Shown piece by piece: positions 11,345 through 22,651 of a DNA stretch of 64,000 nucleotides. Each line of letters begins with the position of its first letter. The first letter of the stretch is position 1. This DNA is from Hypericum androsaemum (lineage: Eukaryota; Streptophyta; Magnoliopsida; Malpighiales; Hypericaceae): assembly GCA_963995505.1 (NCBI GenBank), contig OZ023190.1, positions 12,766,092-12,830,091 of the forward strand. The letters run 5' to 3'. The position numbers and the translations under genes were made by a program. The notes under the pieces are model-generated. The model had not been told where the DNA came from and made no database searches. It was given only the letters and a program-made list of their open reading frames with translations.

Positions 11345-12376
11345 CTAACCCAGACCGATGATCTTGGACGTTGCGGAGTTTCCCATGAACAGCTTTCGAC
11401 CGGTGATCGGGATATAGCTCGAGAACTTCTCCTTGTCCGAGCAGACGTGGCGGGTAGCTCCTGTGTCTAGGAACCACTCTCTCGCGGCTGACAGATCCAT
11501 TTCAGACGAGTCTTTAGCCAGGTTAGCTTTTCCTTTGTCGTCCTTCTTCGGCTGGCGACAGTCCTTAGCCATGTGGCCGAGTTTGTCGCAGTTGTAGCAG
11601 TCGCCCTTGATCTTCTTGTTCTTTTTCTTCTTGGGCTCTTGCTTCTCCTGCTTATCCCCGGACTTCTTCCTCTTCTCGCCACCTTTTCCTTCGACGAGGT
11701 GCACGGTGGTCTCAGAGTTGGCCTTGCCTTGCTTGACTTCAGACTTTCGGTTGTCTTCCTCGATCCTAAGTCTTACTATCAGGTCTTCTAGGCCCATGTC
11801 CTTCCTCTTGTGCTTGAGGTAGCTCTTGAAGTCCTTTTAGAGTGGGGGGAGCTTCTCGATCATCGCAGCTACTTGGAAGGACTCGCTGAGTTGCATCCCT
11901 TCGGCTTGGATCTCATGAAGGATCAGCTGCAGCTCCAGCACTTGGTCGATGACCTTCTTGGAATCCACCATCTTGAAGTCGAGGAATCATCTGACGATGA
12001 ATTTCTTCGTCCCGGCATCCTCTGTTTTGTACTTCTTCTCGAGTGAACTCCACAGCTCCTTAGCGGTTTTGGTTACCGCGTAGATATTGTAGAGCGTGTC
12101 GTCTAGTCCATTCAGGACGTAGTTCCGCCACAGGAAGTCGTTGTGACTCCACGCATCGAGAGCATTGATCTTCTGTTGATCCGTCTCATTTTCCGCTATC
12201 TTTGGTGCTTCCTCTTTCAGGAACCAAACTAGGTTGAGCGTGGTCAGATAGAACGTCATCTTCTGTTGCCACCTCTTAAACTCGGTACCGTTAAACTTCG
12301 CTGACCTTTCGGAGTGGACAGTTCCTGGTACCGTTGTCAGTGCTACGGTGCTTGACGATGCCATCTTCAAGTACAC
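11345..12376 (-). pseudogene. Copia C gag, zinc knuckle and protease, broken
   Basis: 12376-11987 is a copia gag N-terminus ([38 protein letters not shown]). After a TGA at 11985 (CGA expected) the frame continues through [19 protein letters not shown], then a TAG near 11836 (TGG expected), then 11797-11345 with a CCHC knuckle CYNCDKLGHMAKDC and the protease motif WFLDTGATRHVC. A further TAG at 11345 separates it from the integrase part. The basic Lys/Glu-rich linker before the knuckle is typical of gag nucleocapsid. Confidence 0.88.
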
Positions 12377-12393
12377 GAATCTCGTCTTACGAT

Positions 12394-14017
12394 TGTTGTA
12401 TTCTGAGGGTTCGGTGTACTTAATTAGGATCTACTACAGTCGAGGCAAGTGTTGGACACTTTCTCCGTAAGACGAGATTGCCCCATATATTTTAGTGCGG
12501 TACGGGCTACGGCAATCGTCCCCAAGATACAACGACTGTTCGGGCATTTCCAAGAATGTTGCACACGTATCTCGAAACTTTTGGGCAAACTCTTATATAC
12601 CCAGAACTTTCGGACAGACTATTTGTAAGTGAAGAACGGGGGGAGAGGAGAAGACAACAATGCTTATGGAATGCACTTGCTGCTGGGATGGTACAAATGG
12701 CAAGGGGGCAGACCTATTTATAGGCTGGAGGAGGCAGGGAAGCAGCCACCTCGAAGGGACGCGTCCGTTGGCGTTGGCTGTCTGAACGGTCGTGTCTCTT
12801 CGAAGGACCTTCTGGATAAGCTTTACTGCCTGTCTGTAGGACCCTTTGTGTCCCTTCGGAAGTCAGCCTTATCCAGTCTCGTCGCACCCCTTCGTACTTG
12901 TGTCCCGTCGGGATACGGATAACGTTATCCACTCAGCCTCGTGTCCTGTCACCTTTCTGGAGTGCTCCGAAATTTTGTGAAACTTTAGAGCTCCTCGCAA
13001 CGTGCGAAGTGCCAAGTGCGCCTCAAACGCCCAATGCGCCACAATGTCACTGCAGACTGATCACGAATGCTGAGCGGGTGCGAAGGCACTTCACGGAAGA
13101 TGATATGTGTCCGAGATATGGCAGCGAGTCTGAGTATGTGTTACACATGTCCATGATTGTAGGTTCTCTAGATTGGTGTGGGCCTCCCTGCTGCCACGAC
13201 CACCACGGGGCTTCTACACTGAGACGGATCCTCGTAGGTGGATTTGGGCCAATGTTTCTAATACTGCCATTCCCTTGGTTGGCCCACCGTAGGCTACGAC
13301 CTTTGTCACTGCCTGCTGGTGGCTCTGGCGATGGCGGAGTGACTCTGCTTTCCAGCCTAGCACTATCTTAGGGTACCCCCCCCTCTCTCATCACTTCTCA
13401 AGCACAGGAGATTGTTCGTGTCCTAGCGTATCAGAATACTCTATTTCACCCCTGTCGGGAAATCCTTGTCTCCTGGCAGTGACCTGTGGAGGGCTTTATC
13501 AAGCTCAATACTGATGGAGCTTCGATGGGCAACTCGAGTCCTGCTGGAGCTGGCAGTATTATCCGCGACTCAGGTGGCATTTGGGTATGCGGGTTCGCCA
13601 AGAGCATTGGGAGCTATACCTCCTTAGCTGCGGAGCTCTGGGCTCTGATCATTGGGCTTGAGCTGGCTTGGGAGAGGGTGTTTAGGAGAGTTCTGGTGGA
13701 GGTGGACTCGTCTTTGGCCATTCTCTGCGTCGGTCATCCTGTTGATCGAGCTCACCCCCTGGCTACTCTCATTTCGAGAGTGAGGGAGCTGTTTGAGAAG
13801 GATTGGGAGATTGCATTATAGCATACCTGGCGTGAGGAAAATCGGGATGCGAAGCACCGTCCTCGCAGTTAGCGGTGATTCAACTTAGAAATTCCTTATA
13901 AACAAAGAAATCCTCCTTGCTCTATTCAATGTGGTACACCTCCACTTCTTAACACCTTAACTTGACTTTGGGCTTTTGGGCTTTGGGCCTTCTTTGGGCT
14001 CATTCACAAATCCAACA
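12394..14017 (-). repeat. 5' LTR of copia C, enlarged by an internal insertion
   Basis: Matches the 887-bp partner LTR over 12394-13026 and 13856-14017. Between these, 829 bp of unrelated LINE sequence replaces about 45 bp of LTR. Confidence 0.88.
13027..13855 (+). pseudogene. LINE ORF2 3' fragment: zinc-binding RT region plus RNase H
   Basis: Opposite in sense to the host copia LTR. 13048-13170 encodes the zf-RVT-like RLITNAERVRRHFTEDDMCP with a downstream YVLHM. 13486-13821 encodes an RNase H domain: acidic residues in LNTDGAS, AAELWAL and VEVDSS, RDSGG, then a stop followed by HTWREENRDAKH. Together they form the C-terminal end of a plant L1-type ORF2. No poly(A) tail or target duplication is seen, and the piece replaces LTR sequence instead of being a clean insertion. 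Confidence 0.85.
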
Positions 14018-14136
14018 AATGGTATGTTTGGTTATATCAAATAGTCTACAAAGTTATATTGAATAATATGCGTGGCTTTATTAAATAGTATGTTCGGTTA
14101 TATCAAATAGTATACAAGGTTATATTGAATAGCATG
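14018..14136 (+). repeat. Minisatellite, ~22-bp unit, second half
   Basis: Continuation of the 6905-7073 array after the copia insertion; its first five bases are the duplicated target AATGG. Units vary around GGTTATATCAAATAGTATRC. Confidence 0.85.
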
Positions 14137-14376
14137 TCAGGTTAGAAATTGATTGAATTTAGATTTGATTTGATTGAATTTAGAAATTGGATTGGAGGGG
14201 ATCGGCGGAGGAGGAGCGTAAGGCGTTTCCCTAACCTTGCGCTTCCTTTCCTCGACGCACCGTCCCGTAAGATCTTGCGAGGTGGTTGTACTTGTTGGCT
14301 CATCTTCGATGGATAAACTTGTCATTTCTAAGTTGTCAAACCAAAAATAGAGGACAAAAAATAGAGGTTTTTTTTA
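14137..14376. other. Remainder of the element interrupted by copia C
   Basis: Short AT-rich repeats of 'attgaatttag' are followed by ~110 bp of GC-rich sequence. No protein was recognised. Confidence 0.3.
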
Positions 14377-15611
14377 GGGCAAATTACTCTCACGTCCCTG
14401 ACCTTTGGTCACCCTCCCCATAGGGTCCCTGACTTTTGGAAAATGATTATACCGTCCCTAAATTTGGATGATAATAGATTCTCGGATCCCTGGAGCTGGA
14501 ATATTCCATATTCTCTGGCGATACCCCACTTGAAATGACCAAAATGCCCTCCCACAAAAAAAAAATAAACTAAAATTAATTTAATTAAATTAAGCTGTAG
14601 AACCGTTCCTTCATCGCCCCTTCCTTCCCAGATCCAAAATGCTCCCTGAAAAATGAAGCTTATTTTTTCTGGGTTTATATGGTACACCAACCTCTAGGTC
14701 TGGACTTGATGTTCCTGACCTCATCTTCATCCAATAAATCTCACAGGACCAAGTTTTTGACCTCATCTTCATCCAATAAAACGTAACCTAGTTATTTTTT
14801 CCACCTCGGCAATTACCCAAAGTCGCTGGCCTCTATAAAGAGCCTCGAACATGACTGGCGGTTCTCGATTTGTTTGGTTCGAGGGTTTGATAATTTTGGG
14901 TTGGTTCTGGATTTGTTTGGTTCGAAGGTTTGATGACTTGAGCGCCCTACCGCTCCCGCCTCCCTGGCGCCTCCTCCCTTCTCGCCACCAACGTCTCCAT
15001 CTCCGATGGCGACCTCACCTCCACCCTCGTCAACTGCGTTGACTCCTCACCGCTACCTCCAGCCCGCCCCGCTTCCAGGTCCCCGATGTGGTCGTCCCGG
15101 AGTTTGAGGCCACCAAGATCTGGCTCTAGACGTACGACCTGGTGGAGCGAGCTCCATCTTCAAGTGAGCTTCTCCTTGGATGAGATGAAATTGAGGTTGT
15201 TCCCTTCGTTAAAATCGAGCCAGTCCTTTGAAATTTTGGGGATTTTCGAGGATAAATTTAATCCCACTATTTGTCAATTTCAATTAATCGCAAAATTTTG
15301 GGGTTTTCTAATTAAGATTTCTAACTCTGAGTCAAGAGATGTTGATTTATTTTTTAGTTTAAATTTTGATTGAATGTTGAAGATTAGAGAAAGAAGATGA
15401 AGTGGGAAAGGAGGGAATTTTTTATTTTTTAAGTGGGAGAGGTATTTTGGTCATTTCAAGTGGGGGTTCACCGGAGAAAATAGAATATTCCGGCTCCAGG
15501 GACCCGAGAGTCTATTATCATCAAAACTTAGGGACATAAAAATTATTTTCCAAAATCCAGGGACCCTAGGGGGAGGTGACCAAAGTACAGGGACGTGAGG
15601 ATAATTTGCCC
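14377..15611. mobile_element. Mutator-like non-autonomous element with ~170-bp terminal inverted repeats
   Basis: The left end GGGCAAATTACTCTCACGTC and the right end (reverse complement GGGCAAATTATCCTCACGTC) pair for roughly 170 bp, including GGGACC..GAG..TATTATCATC and GAATATTCC. The ends resemble those of the elements at 16190, 30913, 35839 and 43430. Inside, 14940-15170 is GC-rich and exon-like (for example VPDVVVPEFEATKIWL before a stop) and could be a captured gene fragment, but I do not recognise it. The flanks lie in T-runs, so a 9-bp target duplication cannot be resolved. Confidence 0.75.
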
Positions 15612-15765
15612 CTTTTTATTATATTAAAATTTATTCAAAGAACAGGGATCTATGGCTATTTTATCCTAAATTTTTTTTCTCCTTTTTATTTTTTCTCATT
15701 CTACCCCTGGTCCTGGAAAGGTTCCTCCAGAATCAAATCTAGTCTCGATACCGTAAGCATCTATT

Positions 15766-15797
<32 letters not shown>

Positions 15798-16180
15798 AAT
15801 AGATAGATATCAATTTCCAAGCTTACAACTGCAATCAGGGGCTTCTTCCGTATTTTACCCTCTCGAGAGCTCGCGAATAGATATTTTGGTCAGAAGCGGC
15901 TAAACTTTTTGGAGGTCAAAACCTCTCCCTTTATCTGGACTCATTCAGGGATGTGGGCTGCTAGTTTGAATAGTTTTTGGGGTTGCCTTGTATAAGGTTT
16001 GTAACAGGGGCTGTGTGTTGAGTTCCACCTCTTTTTGTCTGTGAGGCTAGTTCTTATGCTGTGTATATAATACATCTCAACTTTAAAAAAAATATATATA
16101 TATATATCAATTTCTGAAGGTTTATTTCAGAATTATGAATGAGAATAATAATGAGTATTATCAGGAAACCCAAGTCATGA
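15612..16180. other. Spacer with possible LINE 3' end and AT microsatellites
   Basis: 15770-15800 has CT then TA dinucleotide runs. 15940-16110 ends in 'catctcaactttaaaaaaaa' and a TA run, which is reminiscent of the 3' tail of a plant LINE, but no coding part is attached. Confidence 0.3.
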
Positions 16181-16189
16181 ATATTTTTT

Positions 16190-17137
16190 GGGATAATTAC
16201 TACTAGGTCCCTGGTGTTTGACATATTCGCTTCTCACTTCCATGGTATTCGAAAATTGATTAAAAACTTCCTCTAGTTTGGAAAAATTATACTATCAGGT
16301 CCCTCGCTGACGTCAGCAAATTTTTTTAATTTTTTTGTCATAAAAATGAAAAAAATACCCTCGGGTTTCATCTTCAACCTTAATTCATCTTCGAATCTTC
16401 AAACCTTCAAACATTCGAAAATAAAAATTAATGGAGACCTAACCGGGTTTTGTCGGAAACCAAAAATTAATGGAGACCTAACTGGGTTTCGTCGGAAACC
16501 AAAAATTAAAGGAGACTCCACCGTTGAACTTGACGGTCTCTACCGCAACGATGGGGAAGGAAGAGCATAACCAGAGAAAATTTGGGAGCGACGAACCCAG
16601 AACCGCTCCTCCTCTCTGACCATTCAACTTCTTCCGTTGCCGTTGTTGACCTTTGTCCCGACCAGACCCGTCAATCGCCCTAGCTCGCTCGTTTCAACCG
16701 TCGTCCCGTAGACGACCTCGAACCCAGAGTGGAGACGACCTCGACCTTCGTTGTCCTGCTGATGACCTTGACCTTCGTCTTCTCTTGTCTTCTTTTGTCG
16801 AAATCCATGAACAAGTCGACTTGACTCCAACTTGGCTCGTTTAATTGTAAGGAAACAACGAAGGAAGGGGAAACTTGGCTTGTTGATTTTGATTGTGATA
16901 AATTGATTTCGATTTTCATGGAAGAAGAAGAGGGGAGATGCGCAACGAAGAAGAGGACTGATTTTTTTGATAACTTTGTCATTTCTATGGCAAAAAGAAA
17001 AAAAATATATGCTGACGTTAGCGAGGAGTCTGATAATATAATTTTGTCAAACTAGGGGAACTTTTTAATCGATTTTCAAACACTTAGGGGTGAGAGACGA
17101 ATATGCCAAATATCAGGAGCCTGGTAGTAATTATCTC
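16190..17137. mobile_element. Mutator-like non-autonomous element, 9-bp TSD
   Basis: The 948-bp element is flanked by the exact 9-bp duplication ATATTTTTT (16181-16189 and 17138-17146), the Mutator signature length. The terminal inverted repeats extend ~140 bp, from GGGATAATTACTACTAGGTC inwards to GCTGACGTCAGC-like sequence. The interior holds a short duplicated block ('aaattaatggagacctaac' twice near 16424-16480) and a GC-rich segment without recognised protein. Confidence 0.88.
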
Positions 17138-17244
17138 ATATTTTTTTAAAAATAAAAAAAACTTATTTTATGTAAAACATACAAATACATACAATATTTA
17201 TACGGACATTTGACTTAATAAAAAATACATTCATCTCCTCAAAA

Positions 17245-17840
17245 TTATTTATGTATGCAAAGAATTGGCACAGCCGCAAGTACACCATCATCCACTTTTC
17301 TGAAAATAGTGCACCGTCCGCTAAAGCATTCACATTTGTCGCCATTACAGGATCTTAAATTGCAATTAGGATCGATGTTCCTACTGAGACCAGCATCCGT
17401 GGTCGTGTAATTTGGCTGAGTTCGAGTAGGGATTGGCCTTGCTTCAGCTCCATTTTCAATATCTGAACCCAATTATGGGAAATGGAACCTATTAGTTGAA
17501 GTGGGAATCATGAAAATTCATCAAATATTACCGGGACTACAGATACAATTTCAGGTTACTGATGGAAAAAATAATAAACATTTCTTGATTTTGAATTATT
17601 GAGAGTACAACATTGATAAACACATGTTGAGAGAATTTTATCATCATTAAATTTTTTTATCTAATTCGAATATAAATTAGTCATCCGAATGAATGTCCGA
17701 ATACTAGGCAATATAAACCAAAAAAATATTTTCCATGCTTATAAATTGAAGAAAAATAAGGAAGAGATAGAATACTAACGGGGTGCAATGAGCAGCAATG
17801 AGACCAACAAAAATATCTTAACAGAAGTCATTTTGTACAT
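17245..17840 (-). CDS. Candidate small secreted cysteine-rich peptide gene (two exons)
   Basis: Exon 1 is 17840-17780 and exon 2 is 17462-17245, joined over a 317-bp intron (donor C|GTTAGT at 17779, acceptor TTCAG| at 17463, phase 1). Exon 1 encodes MYKMTSVKIFLLVSLLLIAP, a textbook signal peptide. Exon 2 encodes an Asn/Thr-rich propeptide-like stretch, then six cysteines spaced C-x4-C-x4-C-x-C-x4-C-x17-C, ending ILCIHK before the stop. Total is about 93 residues. The coupling of a signal peptide, good splice sites and an even cysteine number supports a real gene, but I do not recognise the family and have no expression evidence. A second in-frame ATG at codon 4 is an equally good start. It could also be a decayed remnant. 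Confidence 0.45.
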
Positions 17841-19451
17841 GATGAAACTTGGATTACCCCTCACAAAAATGAAACTTGAATTATGGTGAGCCCATCCCAC
17901 TAACAAGAAATAGGTGAATGCCTTTTAGATTAATATGACCAATGATTGTCAATGTTTTCCTATAACAATACTGTTACTATAAATGTATGTCCATATGAGA
18001 TCATCAAGATCCCTAGAAATGTCACTTTTTAGAAAGAAAGATCTGTAGAAATATAGTCCTTTATTTCTAAGATTCCTAAGATCTTTTTATTAATGTAATC
18101 TTATTAATTGGTGGGTGGGTTGTATCCACGGATGTGGCGTAGAATTGTTTTTTAGCAGTACTGTTTTGGGTGCTCTTTTTTCTAAGGCAATATTTTACTA
18201 TCAAATTTATCTGTGGTATAGTTTTTAATGAGATCTAAAGTTACAAACCTCGTAGGTAGAGGAAATTCTTAACATATAAATATTTTTAATAAAATAATTT
18301 TTACTTATAAAAAAAATGACATCATATAGAGAGAATGTGACGATGATTCATCCATTATTAATATTTGATAGACCGCTGGGGTGTTTTCTGAAGGAAAAAA
18401 ATAATATATCAAAATATTATCTGAAAAAATGATAACCCAAAATCTGAAAATTAAAATAAAATAATGAAATCCTAAAAAACTGGGAAAATATCAAAATCAA
18501 ATAATTATTATCATTATATGAAAAGGACCAGTAAAGATGTGCTATACCCAAGAATAATGTTCATCTAAAGGTAAAAACGTATTCATCCCGCACCGCGGTG
18601 AATTTTTTTTGTACATACAATTCAAAAATGGATATGGCATAAACCTTAGAAATAGCAATCTTATAGATGGGTAAATTTTATAGTACGTTTTCACTCAAAT
18701 TTTGAGTATTTTGTTGACATATTTTCAATCCATTACACCTTGATATTTGAAAAAAGTGACATTTCGAATGTAGGTTCAACATTTTTTTAAGCAGATTAAA
18801 CTCAAATTCAACACCCAAAAACAAGTAACAATCTAAAACAGCACAAATCCAAGTTCAAAATCTAAAAAACAGGTATACCATATTGAACTCAATTCAACAA
18901 CAAAAAATAGGTTCAAACCTGCACCCACCAAAAAGAATTTGGGTTCATTACCTCCAAAAACAAGCTCACGTAACAAAGTACACTTCATACAATGTCAATC
19001 AAAGAGTCAAAATTTGGTTCCCCGTATGGGGCAAAAAGGGGTGCATCCGAACTTTTTCCTAGAAATAGATACAAAATCTGCTGGTTTTACATTTTTGGAT
19101 GCAGAATCACCATTTATCTAGTTGCGTTACTACCTTCCAACATATAGTTTTATATTCTCAAACAGTAGCAACATTTTTCCACCAAAAAAACAGTAGCATC
19201 ATTGCTTACCCGACAGTTTTTTTTTCCGGAAAACTAATTGTTATCTGGGTACTCAATGATGCTAATTAGTTCACTTTTAAATTGAGTATTGTTTTTGAAT
19301 GTAGCAAAATTTATGACAATTATTTGATATTATTTTATTTTTAATAATTCGTACTTAATATTTTTTAATTAAAAATATTATTTTTTATAAGTTCATATGA
19401 GTGTTTATGGGCTACCCGACATTTTCTTTGACGAATCGTTACTATTCAAAA
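17841..19451. other. AT-rich intergenic DNA
   Basis: No gene or element end was recognised. 18780-18960 is a low-complexity stretch rich in 'caaaaac' and 'ttcaac' words. Confidence 0.5.
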
Positions 19452-19456
19452 ACAAA

Positions 19457-19919
19457 TGAAGAAAAATTAAGGTCGAAGCTGAAGCTCAATAACGAAGCTT
19501 AGCTATGGTGAAAGTGACAGTTATGGTGAGAGAAGGTGAAAGGTTTAATGACGAAGAACACAAGGAATGCGTGAGGAGAGAGAGACTATTTTGATGGGAG
19601 AAGGTTTATCCTGTTTTCTTATTATTTTCTCTGTACAGTACTGATCTGTATTTATACTGAGTAGTTGTACACGTGTCAAACTAACTCCGCTTATGTACAC
19701 ATGCCATTCCCTTCTATTTACTAAAGTGCAAGTTGTCCTTATTTAACTTATATCCGGGCCTTTACCTGGGCTTCACTTTCTTATCAATCCGGCCCATCTC
19801 TATATCCAAACGTTCTTCTTCCTCCTCAAAGTCAAGAGGAACCATTTCATCTTCAACTTCTACTAGCTTCACTTCTTCTGCATTTTGTCCATGCTCATAC
19901 GGTTCATTGGCATTCAACA
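19457..19919 (-). repeat. 3' LTR of copia A
   Basis: 463 bp, preceded on the minus strand by a short purine tract ATGGGAGGC. The RNase H frame runs on into this LTR. Confidence 0.92.
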
Positions 19920-22364
19920 GCCTCCCATAAGTTGGAATATGGATGTCCAGAAGTCCCAACTTAGATCGCAGAAACTCAAACCGTTGAGCTGAGAATCCTT
20001 TTGTGAAAATATCAGCTATCTGGAAATGTGTCGGCACATGAAATAACTTAATCAATCCTTTCTTGACTCGCTCTCTCACGAGATGGCAATCAATATCGAT
20101 ATGCTTCGTTCTCTCATGAAAGACCACATTCTCGGTATTATGCAAGGCTGATTTGTTGTCACAAAATACCAAAGTTGGTCCATTTGGTGCGCTATTCAAC
20201 TCAGTAAGTAAATAAGTTAACCACTGGATTTCACAACTGACTGCAGCTAACGCCCGATATTCAGCCTCACATGAAGATCTTGATGTTGTATCTTGCTTCT
20301 TTGCCTTCCAAGAAATCATAGAGTTGCCAAGCTACACACAATAACCTGTGATAGACCTTTTAGTGTCCCAACAAGTTCCCCAATCACTATCTGAGTAGGC
20401 TTTCAGCTTGCCATCTGATGCTGCAGGAAAAAATAATCCCATTCCTGGTGTACCTTTGATATACTTGAGAATATTATACTCAACTTTCAGGTGCACATTA
20501 GTAGGTTTAGTTAAGTATTGACTTAACTGTTGAACTATAAAACTTATGTCAGGTCTAGTGATGGCCAAATAAAGCAACTTGCCTACTAACCAGCGATAGA
20601 GACAAGAGTCCTCTATGATCAGCTTACCATCTACTGTCTCTTTGTATACGGGCTTGCCATCCTTGTATGCCAGTGTATCCAACAAAGTGCCTGTTTTGGC
20701 TTTTAACTTAAGACCAGTATCCATTGGTGCACTTCTGGGCTTGCAACCAAGATAACCCACATCTTGCAGAATTTCTAAGGCATATTTCTTTTGGGAAAGA
20801 TGTATGCCATCAGAGTTTCGTGCCATCTCTAAGCCGAGAAAGTACTGCAGCCTCCCAAGATCCTTTAATTTAAGAGTCTATTCAAGATGTGCCTTAGTAG
20901 CTGCAATGGTTGATGCAGATGTTCCCGCAAGTATAATATCATCCACATAGACTAATAGAACAGTAAAAGCATCAGAATCACCTTTGGTGAACAATGATTG
21001 ATCAGATGTGGACTGAATATACCTAAACTGAAGAAGAATTGAAGTCAACTTGGTAAACCATTGCCTATTAGCTTGCTTCAATCCATACAAAGATTTCTTC
21101 AGATGACAAACCTTGTGTCTATCCCCTGCGGCAAGTGACAAACTAAGTGGAACTTGCATATAAACCTCCTCGACAAGCTCACCATAAAGGAACGCATTAT
21201 TGACATCAAGCTGATGTAAAAACCAGCCCTTCCTGACAGCAAGAGCAATCAAAACACGTATGGTTGTCATCTTGGTCACAGGACTAAATGTCTCAAAATA
21301 ATCTATCCCAAACGACTGTGTGAAACCCTGAGCTACGAGGCGGGCCTTGTATCTCTCCACACTGCCATCAGCTTTGTGTTTGACTTTATAAACCCATTTA
21401 TTCCTAATGAGTTTCTTCCCAGGAGGTAACGAAACAAGATGCCATGTGCTGTTCTGTTCAAGAGCAGTAAGCTCTAACGTCATTGCTTCAATCCAACACT
21501 CTTCCCGAATGGCTTCATCATAGGTACGAGGTTCTACAACTGAAGCTACAGAATAAGTAAAAGACCTATAGCTTGGTGCTAGATGACTGTAAGTGAAGAA
21601 ATCATGTATAGGATAAAGAATAGTTGCAGCACAGGTATGTGAAGAAGGAGATACCCAAACTGGAGAGAGATCATTTGAGTGTGATGGAATCACAGCAAGG
21701 TCATAATCTTGGAGATAGGAAAGAATGGTCCTGTGTCTATGAGATCGGCGAAGGGGAATGGTCGGAGATTGTGCAGTTGGATAAGATGGTGATGGTAAGG
21801 GAGATGGGGCTGTAGGAACAGGGAAATTAGGATGAGATATAGGTGAACTAGGTGATGGTGAAACTACTGGTTCATCCAGGTGAACAAAAGGTAGAGAACC
21901 AGGTAACACCAAGTCAGCAGGGGTGTAAGGTTGAAAATGCTGATCTTTATAAACAGAGTCTGATTGAAAAGGGAAGATGGATTCATAAAAAATCACATCT
22001 CTAGACACAATGGTCTCGTGGCAATCTAAATCATACAACTTGTATCCTTTGGTTCCAATAGGAATCCCAAGATGGACAAACTGTCTAGCCCGTGGTTGGA
22101 ATTTGGTTCTATTTGAGACCTTGGTTGCAGCATAGCACAAACAACCAAATACACGAAGATGGCTATATTGAGGGACTTTGCCATATAAAAGCTCAAAAGG
22201 TGATCTATTATTAAGACCAGTAGAAGGGATTCTATTCGGCAAGTATACATAATATGTGACTGAATCTCCCCAGAAACTAGTTGGCATACTAGCTTGCAAC
22301 ATCAGAGATCTAGCTATATTAAGTATGGTTTGATATCTTCTCTCTACCCGTTCATTTTATTGGG
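19762..22364 (-). pseudogene. Copia A integrase C-terminus, RT and RNase H
   Basis: 22302-20878 is open: integrase end (MLQASMPTSFWGDSVTYYVY, NNRSPFELLYGKVP), a Ser/Pro-rich linker (PSPSSPISHPNFPVPTAPSP), then RT with WVYKVKHKADGSVERYKARL, QLDVNNAFLYGEL and the active site LLVYVDDIILAG. A stop follows HLE (CAG to TAG expected), then 20826-20332 (PDISFIVQQLSQYL, AYSDSDWGTCWDTKRSITGY), another stop, then RNase H 20319-19762 (SWKAKKQDTTSRSSCEAEYR, VFCDNKSALH, HIDIDCHLVRE). Only these two stops interrupt a 2.5-kb region. It is cut at 22364 by the nested block, so it cannot be expressed with gag. Confidence 0.9.
22239..22364 (-). repeat. 126-bp segment of element A repeated at 28034-28160
   Basis: This integrase-coding stretch occurs at both borders of the nested block with only a few differences. 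It is far longer than a 5-bp integration duplication. Confidence 0.85.
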
Positions 22365-22634
22365 TGTTAGGGATTGTTCCAAATTCCTAATTAGAGTATG
22401 GCTCTATTTTCTGATCAGATTAGAGTACTAGTCTCCTATATATATACGGCCTATGCCTAGGTCTTATTTGTACTAGTTGAGAGTTGTGAGGTAGAGAGAA
22501 CCCTCACGGAGGCCTTGTAACCGATTGGACTCACATAGTGGACGACTCTCCTTTGCCCGTGGTTTTCTCCCCGTCTTGGGGTTTCCACGTAATTCTTGTG
22601 TCTCGTGTTTTACTCATTTCGATCTTATTTCTCA
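22365..22634 (+). repeat. 5' LTR of copia B
   Basis: 270 bp, TGTTAGGGATTG...TTTCTCA. An inverted relative of nearly equal length lies at 27096-27364. Confidence 0.88.
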
Positions 22635-22639
22635 ATAAT

Positions 22640-22651
22640 TGGTATCAGAGC
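22640..22651 (+). other. Primer binding site of copia B (tRNA-iMet type)
   Basis: TGGTATCAGAGC, the standard plant copia primer site, five bases inside the LTR end. Confidence 0.92.

Larger units (their letters stand above)
7074..14017 (-). mobile_element. Ty1/copia retrotransposon C, degenerate, complete with LTRs and TSD
   Basis: Both LTRs start TGTTGTATTC and end with ACA on the plus strand. A perfect 5-bp target duplication AATGG flanks them (7069-7073 and 14018-14022). Internal domains run on the minus strand in copia order: gag, zinc knuckle, protease, integrase, reverse transcriptase, RNase H. A polypurine tract (minus strand ATGTGGGGGAT) abuts the 3' LTR at 7961. No clear tRNA-iMet primer site is seen just inside the 5' LTR at 12393. 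At least eight in-frame stops make it non-functional. It inserted into a pre-existing minisatellite. Confidence 0.92.
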
